Both the position numbers and the translations under genes were made by a program. Source: Gammaproteobacteria bacterium (GTDB lineage: Bacteria; Pseudomonadota; Gammaproteobacteria; VBWC01). From it: a stretch of DNA of 64,000 nucleotides. Of this stretch, positions 46,055-55,198 are shown one piece after another. The notes below the pieces were generated by a model. That model saw only the letters and a program-made list of their open reading frames with translations. It did no database searches and was not told where the DNA came from. Position 1 is the first letter of the stretch; each line of letters begins with the position of its first letter. The DNA lies in NCBI GenBank assembly GCA_023266115.1, contig JAHFRU010000002.1:236925-300924 (forward strand), written 5' to 3'.

Positions 46055-46723
46055 GTGACGTCTACCCGGTTACTCTGGCTGGCAGTACTGTGGATGCTTT
46101 ACTTCAGCCTGCATTCCGTGTTGGCGTCGACAATAGTCAAACAGTACGTTGCCGGGCGATTTCCGCGGGTCGTCCCGGCGTACCGGCTGTTGTATAACGG
46201 CGTGGCGCTCGTGCTGTTGATGCCGCCGCTAATGCTGATGTATTCGACTGACAGCTCGGCACTCTGGCAATGGCGGGGCGGCTGGGGGTGGGCGGCCGAT
46301 GGTGTAGCACTGTTGGCGGTTGCCGGGTTTTTCTGGTCGCTGCTGTATTACAATGGTCAGGAATTTCTGGGCTGGCGGCAGGCGCAGGACCGTGATACCT
46401 CGCGCGACACACATGAACGTCTGACGATTTCGCCGCTGCACCGTTACGTCAGGCATCCGTGGTATTTTCTCGCGCTGTTGCTACTCTGGACGCGCGATAT
46501 GAACGCCGCGTTTCTGGTGACCTGCGTTGCGATTACCGGATATTTCGTTGTCGGCTCACGGCTTGAGGAGAACAAGCTGGTGGCGATTTATGGCGATGCC
46601 TATCAGCAATATATGGCGCGGGTACCCGGGTTAATCCCGTGGCCATCGAAACGCCTGATGCGTGACCAGGCCGCGGCATTGGAACAGCAGGCAAACGTGA
46701 CCCCGCCGCATGCGGGTGGATGA
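46055..46723 (+). CDS. Isoprenylcysteine-carboxyl-methyltransferase-like membrane protein
   Basis: A polytopic membrane protein of about 222 residues with five to six hydrophobic helices. The C-terminal half shows the ICMT/NnrU-like signature: LHRYVRHPWYFLALLLLWTR, then GSRLEENKLVAIYGDAYQQY and VPGLIPWP. Homologues with this motif methylate thiols or small acceptors using S-adenosylmethionine; the substrate here is unknown. GTG 46055 is chosen; ATG 46016 would add 13 residues. Confidence 0.8.
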   Translation: MTSTRLLWLAVLWMLYFSLHSVLASTIVKQYVAGRFPRVVPAYRLLYNGVALVLLMPPLMLMYSTDSSALWQWRGGWGWAADGVALLAVAGFFWSLLYYNGQEFLGWRQAQDRDTSRDTHERLTISPLHRYVRHPWYFLALLLLWTRDMNAAFLVTCVAITGYFVVGSRLEENKLVAIYGDAYQQYMARVPGLIPWPSKRLMRDQAAALEQQANVTPPHAGG

Positions 46724-46798
46724 GTATTTGTCGCCGTATCGAATAGCGTATGATCACGTCGAGGCCAGCCGGACTCGCGTCACCGCGGAGGACTAATC

Positions 46799-47143
46799 AT
46801 GGCAGACTGCCTGTTTTGCAAGATGGTCGCCGGCAGCATCAAGCCGGATATTGTTTACGAAGACGCCGACGTGCTGGCCTTTCGCGATATCAATCCCCAG
46901 GCACCGACGCACGTACTGGTGATCCCCAAGGACCATATCGCGACGATCAACGACATCGCCCCTGATCACGATGCGCTGGTCGGCAAGCTGTTTCTCGCGG
47001 CGAAAAAGGTCGCGGATATCGACGGAATCGCGACCAGCGGCTACCGTGTGGTCATGAATTGTAACCGGCACGCCGGGCAGGAGGTTTATCACATCCACCT
47101 GCATGTACTCGGTGGACGGCAGATGAGCTGGCCGCCGGGCTAG
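46799..47143 (+). CDS. hinT: HIT-family (HinT-like) purine nucleoside phosphoramidase
   Basis: A 114-residue HIT protein: CLFCKMVAGSIKPDIVYEDA at the N-terminus, HVLVIPKDHI in the middle and the catalytic HIHLHVLGG near the C-terminus, ending GRQMSWPPG as in HinT. These enzymes hydrolyse AMP-lysine and similar phosphoramidates. GGAGGACTAATC precedes the ATG. The stop codon TAG (47141-47143) is the first three bases of MITE-like copy 2, yet the protein is full length. Confidence 0.93.
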   Translation: MADCLFCKMVAGSIKPDIVYEDADVLAFRDINPQAPTHVLVIPKDHIATINDIAPDHDALVGKLFLAAKKVADIDGIATSGYRVVMNCNRHAGQEVYHIHLHVLGGRQMSWPPG

Positions 47144-47340
47144 GGAACCGCTGATTAGTTCGTCATTCCGGGCGAAGCGTAGCGGACGAGCCCATGGATG
47201 GGCGAGGTAGACCACGTCCGGAACCAGTGGTCGAGACCCGGAATCCAGCGCTTTCGAAACAGTGTGTTGCTGGATTCCCGCGAAGTTTATGTCCGGAGGG
47301 TACGGGAATGACGAAAAAGTACTTAATCAGAGGTTCCCTA
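47141..47340. mobile_element. MITE-like element, copy 2 (inverted relative to copy 1)
   Basis: A 200-base element bounded by TA. The left end is TAGGGAACCGCTGATTAG and the right end is CTTAATCAGAGGTTCCCTA, near-perfect terminal inverted repeats that extend (with TTCGTCATTCC inside each end) to about 35 bases. The core 47176-47278 is the reverse complement of copy 1 (24345-24447). It encodes no protein. It separates hinT from the next gene. Confidence 0.85.
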
Positions 47341-47476
47341 GATGCGCCGTAAGTAAAAAACAGCTTTTGCGAGTTGGTATCGACGAATGCATTGAGCGCC
47401 GTATAATATTGCGATTGCATGACGCGTCGTGACTGGTCGTTCGCCATGCGATTTAACTACCCCGGGAGAGTTAACG

Positions 47477-48502
47477 ATGTCCTCGTATCTGAAGGCGTGT
47501 GCCCGCCACCACCTGCTTGCCTGCGCTGTTGCAGCGCTTGCCGCTACCCCCGCCTGGGCCCATCACGGGGGTGTGTCGGCAGCTTTCGGACCGGGTGCGC
47601 CGATCGAGACATCGTCGCCACTGACCTTGCCGGAGGGCAAGTTTTTGATCTTTGAGCGGGTCGAAATCTCGCCGTTCGAGAAATTCAATGATGCCCGCGA
47701 TATCGGCGGCAACGACAAATTCACGTTTACCAATACGATGATTGGCTACGGGTTACGCGATGATCTGTCGCTGTACATGAGCGTCCCGTATGCCAGGAAG
47801 GAATTGATCAACGATGCGACGTCGCAGGGCTTTGGCGATCTGAATTTCATACTGCAATACGGTTTCAAGTACGGTGTGCGCGACGGTCGCGAGGGATGGC
47901 AAGCCTTCGACGCTGACGACACGGGCGGCAACGAGCGCACGCTCGATGACTGGACGTTCGCGGTGTCCGTCGGCATGACGCTGCCGAGCGGTGATATCAA
48001 CAATACGGACAGCGCCGGCTCGACTTACCCGATCGAGTCGCAAACAGGCTTTGCCCTGCCCGCTTACAACGTTACCGGTATCGTCTCGAAAATGCTTGCG
48101 CCGCACTGGACCTGGGCCGCTGACGTGCAGTTCCGGACCTTTACCTTCAATGGCGGCGTCGGCGGTGGCAAGCCCGGTAACGAGTTCCGAATCAACAATG
48201 CGGTAGTCCGTGAAGTCTTCAAGAAAACGGGTGGCGCGGTATCCCGCGTCGACCTCGTTGGCGAGATCAACTATCTACGCCTCGACAAGGATATGGATGA
48301 GTCACGGCTGCTCGAAGACGCCACCGGCGGCGATGTGGTGTATCTGGCACCGGGCGTGCGTATCTCTTTCAAGGACAAATACAGCCTCGGCATGCTTTAC
48401 AAATACGTGGGAACGAAGAACCTGAACAGCGAAGGGCAGCAGCAAGGCAGCGAAGGGCTGGAGGACTATCGCTTGATTACGACGCTGTCGGCGGTGTTTT
48501 AG
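47477..48502 (+). CDS. Outer-membrane transporter-like beta-barrel protein
   Basis: A 341-residue exported protein with a signal peptide (ends near TPAWAHHGG) and many alternating strands (FTFTNTMIGYGLRDDLSLYM; WTFAVSVGMTLPSGDINN; YSLGMLYKYVG), ending in LITTLSAVF with the C-terminal Phe of outer-membrane barrels. It resembles the phenol-degradation MetA/transporter-like families. ATG 47477 follows CGGGAGAG. It leads a run with the next two genes, possibly for metal or small-molecule handling. Confidence 0.78.
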   Translation: MSSYLKACARHHLLACAVAALAATPAWAHHGGVSAAFGPGAPIETSSPLTLPEGKFLIFERVEISPFEKFNDARDIGGNDKFTFTNTMIGYGLRDDLSLYMSVPYARKELINDATSQGFGDLNFILQYGFKYGVRDGREGWQAFDADDTGGNERTLDDWTFAVSVGMTLPSGDINNTDSAGSTYPIESQTGFALPAYNVTGIVSKMLAPHWTWAADVQFRTFTFNGGVGGGKPGNEFRINNAVVREVFKKTGGAVSRVDLVGEINYLRLDKDMDESRLLEDATGGDVVYLAPGVRISFKDKYSLGMLYKYVGTKNLNSEGQQQGSEGLEDYRLITTLSAVF

Positions 48503-48778
48503 CGATGGTTGGCCTGGTGTTCAACACGATACTCCCGGCGAATGGTGCGTGGTGTAGTGATCGCCCACCCAGGCCATGCCGATCCGGTGACGATCGGCTG
48601 CAGGACGGCCAGTTAGATCGAGCATCGCTTCCCCTCGCACTGTCAGAAGCACGACACTTTGGCGGCGGAAGGGTTCGATGCGAGTGCCGCAGCGGCTGCC
48701 GTTCAGCGGCGACAGCCGGCGCGCTACTTACGATGCACACGGTTCGCTAGCCAGACCCGACAACTCAGGACGATAACG

Positions 48779-49447
48779 ATGAACGTTGATTTCTCCTACG
48801 CGCGTCTGACGATCTCCTGGAAGATTCTGATCAGCGGATTTCTGATCGTGCTAGGCAGCGGCTACCTCGCCGGCGCGGCGAATGCGATACTGGCGGTGGG
48901 CATCACGCCCGCCGCCATTGCCGATCATTACGGCGACAAGCGCCTGTCGAAGGCGGATGCCGCAGCGATCAGGCGGCAGGGGTTCGTCGAGGAGGAATTC
49001 TCGCTGGATGACGCGCCGGATGCGGCCGGCGACGAGATGGCTCACGATATGGAACATGACATGGGGCATGAGATGGCTAGTGGCGATAACGTCGCGATGA
49101 CGCATGACATGGCCGGCATGGACCATGCGACGCACGGTGACGACACCTTACCTGCCCAGGTGCTGGCGCAGGTCTCGCATGTGCACTGGCTCGGGTTCTC
49201 GCTGTTGCTACTCGCGATCGGTACGCTGGCCTGTCTGACCCGGCTCGCGGAAATCAGCAAGGCGCTGCTGGTCGGCCTGTTGTTTCTGGCGTTCTTCAGC
49301 GATATCGCCAGCCTGAATCTGGTCAGGTTTGTGTCGTCCGATTTTTCATGGTTGACCGTTGTCGCCGGCACCACGGTCGGGCTGTGTCTGGCGGTTATCT
49401 CGTTGCGGGTGCTCTGGGAACTGTGGGGCCCGTCGCGCGCTCATTGA
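48779..49447 (+). CDS. Membrane protein with a His/Met/Asp-rich segment
   Basis: A 222-residue membrane protein. A hydrophobic helix (about 16-42) is followed by an acidic region and a segment rich in His, Met and Asp (HDMEHDMGHEMASGDNV, then THDMAGMDHATHGDD; about residues 88-122), then three further helices. Such MxHxM-type segments bind copper or other soft metals in known proteins; binding is not shown here. I do not recognise the full-length family. Coding spacing suggests an operon with the flanking genes. AGGA precedes the ATG. Confidence 0.72.
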   Translation: MNVDFSYARLTISWKILISGFLIVLGSGYLAGAANAILAVGITPAAIADHYGDKRLSKADAAAIRRQGFVEEEFSLDDAPDAAGDEMAHDMEHDMGHEMASGDNVAMTHDMAGMDHATHGDDTLPAQVLAQVSHVHWLGFSLLLLAIGTLACLTRLAEISKALLVGLLFLAFFSDIASLNLVRFVSSDFSWLTVVAGTTVGLCLAVISLRVLWELWGPSRAH

Positions 49448-49467
49448 ACAACCTTGGGGGAATATTC

Positions 49468-50073
49468 ATGTACAGGATCGCATCGATCGTATCACCGCCG
49501 GCATGGCTTGCGTCTGTCGCCATCGGCGCCGTATTGCTGACGGCCGTACCGGCCACGGCGCACGAAGGTCATGCGGGGCCGATGAAGACCGTTCTTGAAG
49601 ACAAGGCGGCGCTGAAGGCCATGCTGCCGGAAGGCGCGAAGGTGGCCAAACGCAAGCAGGGACTCGACCAGGACTCGGTCAAGTGGGCCGCCGAATTCTA
49701 CGGGGTTGATCTGGATGAAGGTATCTACACCTATTATCTCGCGCGCGACAAGACCTCCGGCAAGGTGCTCGGCGCTGCGATTACGGCCGACGCCGATTAT
49801 CGTCATGGCAAGGTTCGCATCGCGATCGGCATTGACGGCGCACAGCACGTGACCCGCGCCGCCGTGCTCGGCGTGAACGAGAAATACCTGCAGGATATCG
49901 AGAGCAGCAGCGGCACCGGATATATTGAGCGTTACGCGGGCGTATCGCTGGCCGAGTTCACCGATGCTGCCAACGAACAATTATCTAAACACGATGCGGG
50001 CCAGATCGTCGCACAGCTGTTACGCAATAGCGGCGTTTTGCTTGAGACCTTGCTGCGCAAGGCGGAGCAATAA
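49468..50073 (+). CDS. Periplasmic protein, possibly FMN-binding-like
   Basis: A 201-residue exported protein with a signal peptide (ends near VPATAHEGH) and an alpha/beta mature part (YTYYLARDKTSGKVLGAAIT; GKVRIAIGIDGAQHVTRAAV; GVNEKYLQDIESSSGTGYIE). The strand order and the sentence-like VLGAAITADA...AVLG recall FMN-binding domains of RnfG/NosR, but the covalent FMN Thr motif is not evident, so this is only a suggestion. TTGGGGG precedes the ATG. It ends the three-gene run. Confidence 0.65.
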   Translation: MYRIASIVSPPAWLASVAIGAVLLTAVPATAHEGHAGPMKTVLEDKAALKAMLPEGAKVAKRKQGLDQDSVKWAAEFYGVDLDEGIYTYYLARDKTSGKVLGAAITADADYRHGKVRIAIGIDGAQHVTRAAVLGVNEKYLQDIESSSGTGYIERYAGVSLAEFTDAANEQLSKHDAGQIVAQLLRNSGVLLETLLRKAEQ

Positions 50074-50120
50074 AACAGGCAGGGTGTGCGGCGTCCGTCG
50101 CGTGCCGCCGCGAGCGGAGT

Positions 50121-53100
50121 TCAAAGTCGACGGCGGCGGGGCAGCCCAGGTGACAGCGAGATCATCAGGGCCAGCAGGGTAAACCACTCGAACGACCCGC
50201 TGCTGGTGGTGGCTGAAATGCCGAGGGTAGAAAGAAACGACGCCGGGCTCACCGTCGTATCCTGGTTCCCGGTATTGTCCGTTCTGTCGCCGTCGCTCAT
50301 ATAACTTTCCACGGTATTGACGGTACGGAAGCTGCCGACACTCTCCGGGATGACGGTGATCACCGTGGTCGCGCTGGCGCCCACCGCAATGGTGCCGAGG
50401 TTGCAGGTCACGATGCGGCTTTTGCGGCTGCAGGTGCCCTGGCCAGGCGCGGCCGATACATATTTCATCGTCGACAGATTCTTCTTGACCACCCCGTCGC
50501 TCAGCGGGGTTGCCAGTTCGTGCGTGAGCACGACATGCTCGGCGACGATAGCGCCGATATTGCTGACGGCGACCGTGTAGGTCAGATTGGTCAGTGCCGG
50601 CACCGGGTCGGCGCTTTCCGTGACGGTGACGGCGAGATTGCCCGCGTCACCGGACAGACGCGCGACGAATGCATCGAATCCGGTGGCCTTGCCGTCGGGA
50701 CCAAGATCGCCGTGGCTCGTCTGCGGTGCAGTCGCGGTCAACGGCCAGTCGCTCGAGCTGGTGTAGCCGGCGATGACCGCCGCCGGCGTGGCGCCCGAGT
50801 TATCGAGGGCAATGGCCATGCCGTAGTCACTGCCCTGGGCGCCGACATAGGTCGAATAATCCAGCGCACTGCCCGCCGCATCGACCTTGAGTGCAATCGC
50901 ATCCGGGACGCACTGCAGGTTCGGTGTCGTGGCATTGGTCACGCAATGGCGCGACTTCACCAGGTTGATGTCATTCACCATCGGAAAGTCCGACGAGAAC
51001 GTGTAACCGACGACATAGGCGCTGCCGGCGGCGTCCACCGCCATGCCTTCGGCGCTGTCATTGGAACCGCCGCCGATGTACGTCGAATATGCCAGCGGCG
51101 CGGCACCGTTGCTGGCTAACTTGGTAACGAAAATATCGCTGCCACCGTCGCATTTACCGCTCCCATCGCTGTCGCAGCTGCCATCGATGGTGCCGGCTGT
51201 CGCCGGGAAATCGACCGATGTCGTGGTGCCGGTGACATAGGCATTGCCGGAGGTATCGACCGCGATGCCGTGACCGTAGTCGGCGTTGCTGCCGCCAAGG
51301 AAGGTGGAAAACAGCAACGCGTTGCCGGCGGCATTCAGCCGCGACACAAACGCATCGAAGGTGTAGATCGTGTTGGTGCTGTTGTTGCAGGTGCCGCTGA
51401 AACCGCACGCGGTATCGTAGGCGCCGCCGGTGACCGGAAAGCCGCTGGAGGCGGTCTGGCCGGTGATATAGGCCTCTGCGCCGGTGCTGTCGAGCGCGAT
51501 ATCGAACGCTGCATCCGGTCCGCTGCCGCCGAGGTAGGTCGAGTACACCAGCGCGGTCCCCGCGGCGTTCAGCTTGGTGACGAACGCATCCCCGGCGCCG
51601 CCGTGCTGGGCCTGAATCGGACCCAGCGTCGGGAAGGTCGGCGAGGTTGTGCCGCCCGCGATATACGTCTGGCCTGCGCTATTGACCGCAATCGCGTGGA
51701 CATTGCCGTAGCCGATGAAGGTGGAATAGGTCAGCGCCGTGCCGCCGCTGTCGAGCTTGGCGACGAAGATACGTTCGCCGTCGTCGCAGATACTGTTGTT
51801 GTCGGCATCCGTGCAGGCCGTGCCGTTATAGGCGCCACCGGTGGCCGGGAAGTCCCGCGACTGTGTCGTGCCGGTGACATAGGCATTGCCTGAATCATCG
51901 ACGGCAATATCGGCAATGCTGTCGAAACTGCCGCCGCCGAGATAGGTGGAATACACCATCTGGCCAGTGGCGTCGAACCTGGTGACGAACGCATCGGACT
52001 TGAGTAGCGCATCGCGGAGCGTGCTGTTATTGAATCCGCCGACCGTGCCGCTGGCCGTTACGATTGCCGCCACGCCATTGCTGGCGCGTGTGTCGGCATA
52101 ACTGGCGATGATCGTATCGCCGTCGCTGACATTCAGCGTGCCGTCGTTACTGGCGCCGGCACCGGTGCTCGATGCGGTCGGCAGTACGCCGGTAAACGTG
52201 CCGGTATTCACGCCGGTTTCTGACAGCGCCAGCGTCTCGCTTTCGCCGGTGCGGTTGTTTGACACGGTTACGGTTGTGCTTTCACTTCCGGACGCGTTCA
52301 CGTTAAGGTCCGTGTCATTGACTGTCACGGTGACGTTGTCACCGGGAAAACCGATCGACGCGATGTTAACGGTATCGCCGCCGACCCGGATCGCCGTGTT
52401 CGAGGTAGTGATCGAATTAACGGTACCGGTACTGGTAATTTTGGACGCTGTAATTGCGCGGCTGGTCGCGACCACGGTTAACGATCCTGTCGCCGTGAAC
52501 GTATCGCCGGTCTGGACGCGCATGACGCCGCTACCGGACGTACCGGCAGTTGATGCCAGAAACGTGGGCACACCGCCGGAAAAAAGCCCGCTGTTGATGT
52601 CTGTTTCGGTCAATGTAACATTTTCGGTCTCACCGGTGCGGTCGTTTGCGACAGGGACGATGATTGTTTCGACGGCAGCGGTATTGTTGTTGAGTATATC
52701 GAGGGGATCGGTCAGGCCGAGGCTGGCTTCATTGATGGTGACCGTCAGCGGTGCCGGATAACTGGCCGCCAGATCGTCGCCCGACTGCGCGTTAAGTGTG
52801 CCATCGTTGTCGGTGCCGGCCGTGGTGCCGAACGTTGTCGACACGGTGCCGGTAAAAACACCCGAATCGATCGCAGATTCGATTACCGGGACCGACTCGC
52901 TTTCGCCGGTGGCGCGGTTAACCAATTGCACAAAGCCCGAGTCTATACGGGTGGCGTCGGTATTCAGCGGGTCGTCTTTGACGATGACCGTCTCCGTATC
53001 GCCGGCCGCTGCAACAGGCCCGACCATCACGGTGAAATTCGGCACGATTGCAATTGCGCTAATTGTCGCGGCCCCGCCACTGACGGTCTGCACGTCGTTA

Positions 53101-54395
53101 TACTTCGCGCTGATCGAGCCGCCGCCGAGCACCACCAGTACGCCGTCGTTATTCGCGCCGGCGATGGTGGCAAGCGTCACCGGCAAGGTGCCGGCGAACG
53201 CGCCGGTGTTGACGCCGGTCTCGGTCAGAATGACGGACTCGCTTTCCGCCGTCGTATCGTTGACCACGGTTACCGTCACGGTCTGCAATGTCGTCGCGTT
53301 GGTGTTCAGGTCCGGATCACTGACCAAGATAGTGACCGTGCTGTTCGGCAGCGTAACCGCTGTGATCGCCACCGAGTTATTACTGTTGCAGTCCACCGAC
53401 GCGTTGTTACCGCAGCGGGTATCGAGCGAGCCGATGACGGTCGGGAAATTGCCGGAGAGTGTGCGACCGGCGACGTAGATATTGCCGCTGCTATCGACCG
53501 CGACGCCAAAGGCGCGGTCGTCTCCGGCGCCGTGCAACACGCTGCTGGCGGCGCCAATATCGACCGAGGCCGACCCGCCGAAGTAGGCCGAATAGTCCAG
53601 TACCGGATCGATTACCAGCGGTAACGTCGTGTCATAGGCGGCCAGTTGGAAACCGATATGGCCGTCCTCGCTATATATATAGGAGCCCGAGACAGGCTGC
53701 CGCTGGCCGCCATGTTCCTGGTAGATGACCGGCGCGTGCTGGACGATGTTCGTGCCGCCGACCGCAAGACGCAGCGTGCCGTCATTCTCGATCGTTACCG
53801 CGTCTGCACCGTCGAACGCCAGCCGGATAACGCCGGGATCGGCGCCCGGCGCGACGACGAAATCGTATTCCAGCTTGCGCCCGTTGCCGTAGTAGACGAG
53901 ATCGATATCCGGATAAACGCCTTCATAGCGCACGCGACCGTAGTTGGGCACGTTCACCGTCCAGTCTTCCGGCCGGTCGCCTTTCAGATAATGGCTCTTG
54001 CCTGCGCGCAGTTGTTCGCCGCTGACGGCGGGTGACAGGCGGCTGCCTGGCGTGGCAATGCGCAGCACCGCTGCGTTGCCGGCCGCGGCGTTATCGCGCG
54101 GCGCGTTGCGCAACATGACCGCCGCTGTACCGCTGGTCAGATAAAGTTCGTGATCCAGGCCGCGCGCGAAATAATCGACACGGGCATCCACCTGGCCGCG
54201 GTTGGCTTCAAAGTAGACCGGCGCACTGGCCAATGAATGAACGGGAACGAAGCGAAGGGTGGGGTCAGTCCGGGCCGTAGCGCCAGACTCTGCCGCAGGA
54301 AGCCCATGGCCCAGCCACGCGATCGATGCCGAAACAACGGCAACTGCGCAAAGGCCTGACAACGGTGCGAGCAGTTTGTTCCCGTGTGTAATCAA
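50121..54395 (-). CDS. Large secreted SBBP-repeat (beta-propeller) protein with inserted Ig-like repeats and a C-terminal anchor
   Basis: A 1,424-residue exported protein. No ATG fits the start; TTG at 54395 has TGGGGTCGTCATT upstream and is followed at once by a signal peptide (KLLAPLSGLCAVAVVSASIA). Domains in order: DUF7948-like (about 40-260, PVYFEANRGQVDARVDYFAR); SBBP blade 1; four Ig-like repeats (about 335-790, each with a LTETGVNTGxFxG-type core); six more SBBP blades (YSTYLGG...AVDxxGNAYVTGTT); a DUF11 domain; and a C-terminal membrane helix ending in RRRR. The last part resembles sorting signals of the GlyGly-CTERM type. Seven blades in total suggest one propeller split by the insertion. 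Confidence 0.87.
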   Translation of the reverse strand: MITHGNKLLAPLSGLCAVAVVSASIAWLGHGLPAAESGATARTDPTLRFVPVHSLASAPVYFEANRGQVDARVDYFARGLDHELYLTSGTAAVMLRNAPRDNAAAGNAAVLRIATPGSRLSPAVSGEQLRAGKSHYLKGDRPEDWTVNVPNYGRVRYEGVYPDIDLVYYGNGRKLEYDFVVAPGADPGVIRLAFDGADAVTIENDGTLRLAVGGTNIVQHAPVIYQEHGGQRQPVSGSYIYSEDGHIGFQLAAYDTTLPLVIDPVLDYSAYFGGSASVDIGAASSVLHGAGDDRAFGVAVDSSGNIYVAGRTLSGNFPTVIGSLDTRCGNNASVDCNSNNSVAITAVTLPNSTVTILVSDPDLNTNATTLQTVTVTVVNDTTAESESVILTETGVNTGAFAGTLPVTLATIAGANNDGVLVVLGGGSISAKYNDVQTVSGGAATISAIAIVPNFTVMVGPVAAAGDTETVIVKDDPLNTDATRIDSGFVQLVNRATGESESVPVIESAIDSGVFTGTVSTTFGTTAGTDNDGTLNAQSGDDLAASYPAPLTVTINEASLGLTDPLDILNNNTAAVETIIVPVANDRTGETENVTLTETDINSGLFSGGVPTFLASTAGTSGSGVMRVQTGDTFTATGSLTVVATSRAITASKITSTGTVNSITTSNTAIRVGGDTVNIASIGFPGDNVTVTVNDTDLNVNASGSESTTVTVSNNRTGESETLALSETGVNTGTFTGVLPTASSTGAGASNDGTLNVSDGDTIIASYADTRASNGVAAIVTASGTVGGFNNSTLRDALLKSDAFVTRFDATGQMVYSTYLGGGSFDSIADIAVDDSGNAYVTGTTQSRDFPATGGAYNGTACTDADNNSICDDGERIFVAKLDSGGTALTYSTFIGYGNVHAIAVNSAGQTYIAGGTTSPTFPTLGPIQAQHGGAGDAFVTKLNAAGTALVYSTYLGGSGPDAAFDIALDSTGAEAYITGQTASSGFPVTGGAYDTACGFSGTCNNSTNTIYTFDAFVSRLNAAGNALLFSTFLGGSNADYGHGIAVDTSGNAYVTGTTTSVDFPATAGTIDGSCDSDGSGKCDGGSDIFVTKLASNGAAPLAYSTYIGGGSNDSAEGMAVDAAGSAYVVGYTFSSDFPMVNDINLVKSRHCVTNATTPNLQCVPDAIALKVDAAGSALDYSTYVGAQGSDYGMAIALDNSGATPAAVIAGYTSSSDWPLTATAPQTSHGDLGPDGKATGFDAFVARLSGDAGNLAVTVTESADPVPALTNLTYTVAVSNIGAIVAEHVVLTHELATPLSDGVVKKNLSTMKYVSAAPGQGTCSRKSRIVTCNLGTIAVGASATTVITVIPESVGSFRTVNTVESYMSDGDRTDNTGNQDTTVSPASFLSTLGISATTSSGSFEWFTLLALMISLSPGLPRRRRL

Positions 54396-54480
54396 AATGA
54401 CGACCCCAGAGATTGGCCGGACTATACCATGGCACCCGCCGCTTGAACATATTTCGGAGCCGTATTGTCGGCGGATATGA

Positions 54481-54760
54481 CAGTTATTGATCGGGTTATC
54501 GGTCGGCCGGAATCGCCCGCCGGGCGACTTTATCGAGGTCTTCTGCGATGCGTCGCTGGATATCTGCGAACAGCGCGATCCGACGGGTATGTATAAAAAG
54601 GCACGCGCCGGCGTCATCAAGGAATTCACCGGCATCTCGTCACCGTACGAAGCGCCCGAGCAGGCCGAGCTGAGTATCGATACCGGCCACCGTTGATTTA
54701 AGCGTCTGTGCGAATCAGGTGGTTGGCTATCTGCAACAACACCAGATCGTGCGTCCGTAA
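54481..54760 (+). pseudogene. cysC: Decayed 3' remnant of adenylylsulfate kinase gene (cysC)
   Basis: The frame from 54481 encodes [38 protein letters not shown] and [15 protein letters not shown], which are the C-terminal sequence of APS kinase. It then hits a stop at 54694-54696, but another frame continues with [20 protein letters not shown] up to a TAA at 54758-54760, again CysC-like. The P-loop and N-terminal half are gone. The fragment therefore has both a 5' truncation and a frameshift. It sits in the upstream region of the large SBBP gene, which reads the other way. Confidence 0.83.
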
Positions 54761-55198
54761 TCGAAAGGATGTAGCTCACCGATAAATCGCTTACCTGGCG
54801 ATGGCAATATATCGGTTCATGCTCCACAGCTTGAATACGAAATATCTCGTCCCGCTGGTTCGTTCGTGGCACTGTAACAGTGCGCATGACGACATCGGTA
54901 CGCTGATCGATGATCGGAAATTGGCATGCCGGAAATTTTGACGAAAATAACTCTTGCCCGCTGTCGCGAGCCATTGCTACTATCCCATCCGCTCCAAAGG
55001 CCGCCAAGTGCCTCGAACATTCTCTCGTTGTAACAGTAACGTTCTGATTGCTGTAAGTGCTGTACCCGCTGAATCCGGACACGATGTAACGGGCCGCAAA
55101 GGCTTTGGTGGGATCGGCGTGTCCATCGCCCGCGCACGGCGGCGGTAACCGGGATCAAGATCACGGGTCGGGGAGAGCGATAAGGGGTAGGGGAATCG
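54761..55198. other. Intergenic region before the dockerin-protein operon
   Basis: About 440 bases with no convincing gene; overlapping minus-strand frames (for example 54817-55164) have unlikely composition. The 3' end has GGGGTAGGGGA, the ribosome site of the gene at 55199. No clear promoter can be assigned by eye. Confidence 0.4.

Noticed and set aside
48505..48750. 81-codon + strand frame between the barrel gene and the His/Met-rich gene
   Set aside because: Composition is Arg/Cys/Ser-rich, with no recognisable domain; the gap is under 300 bases.
49468..50073. Confident RnfG/NosR FMN-binding assignment
   Set aside because: The covalent flavin Thr motif is not visible, so the label was kept tentative.
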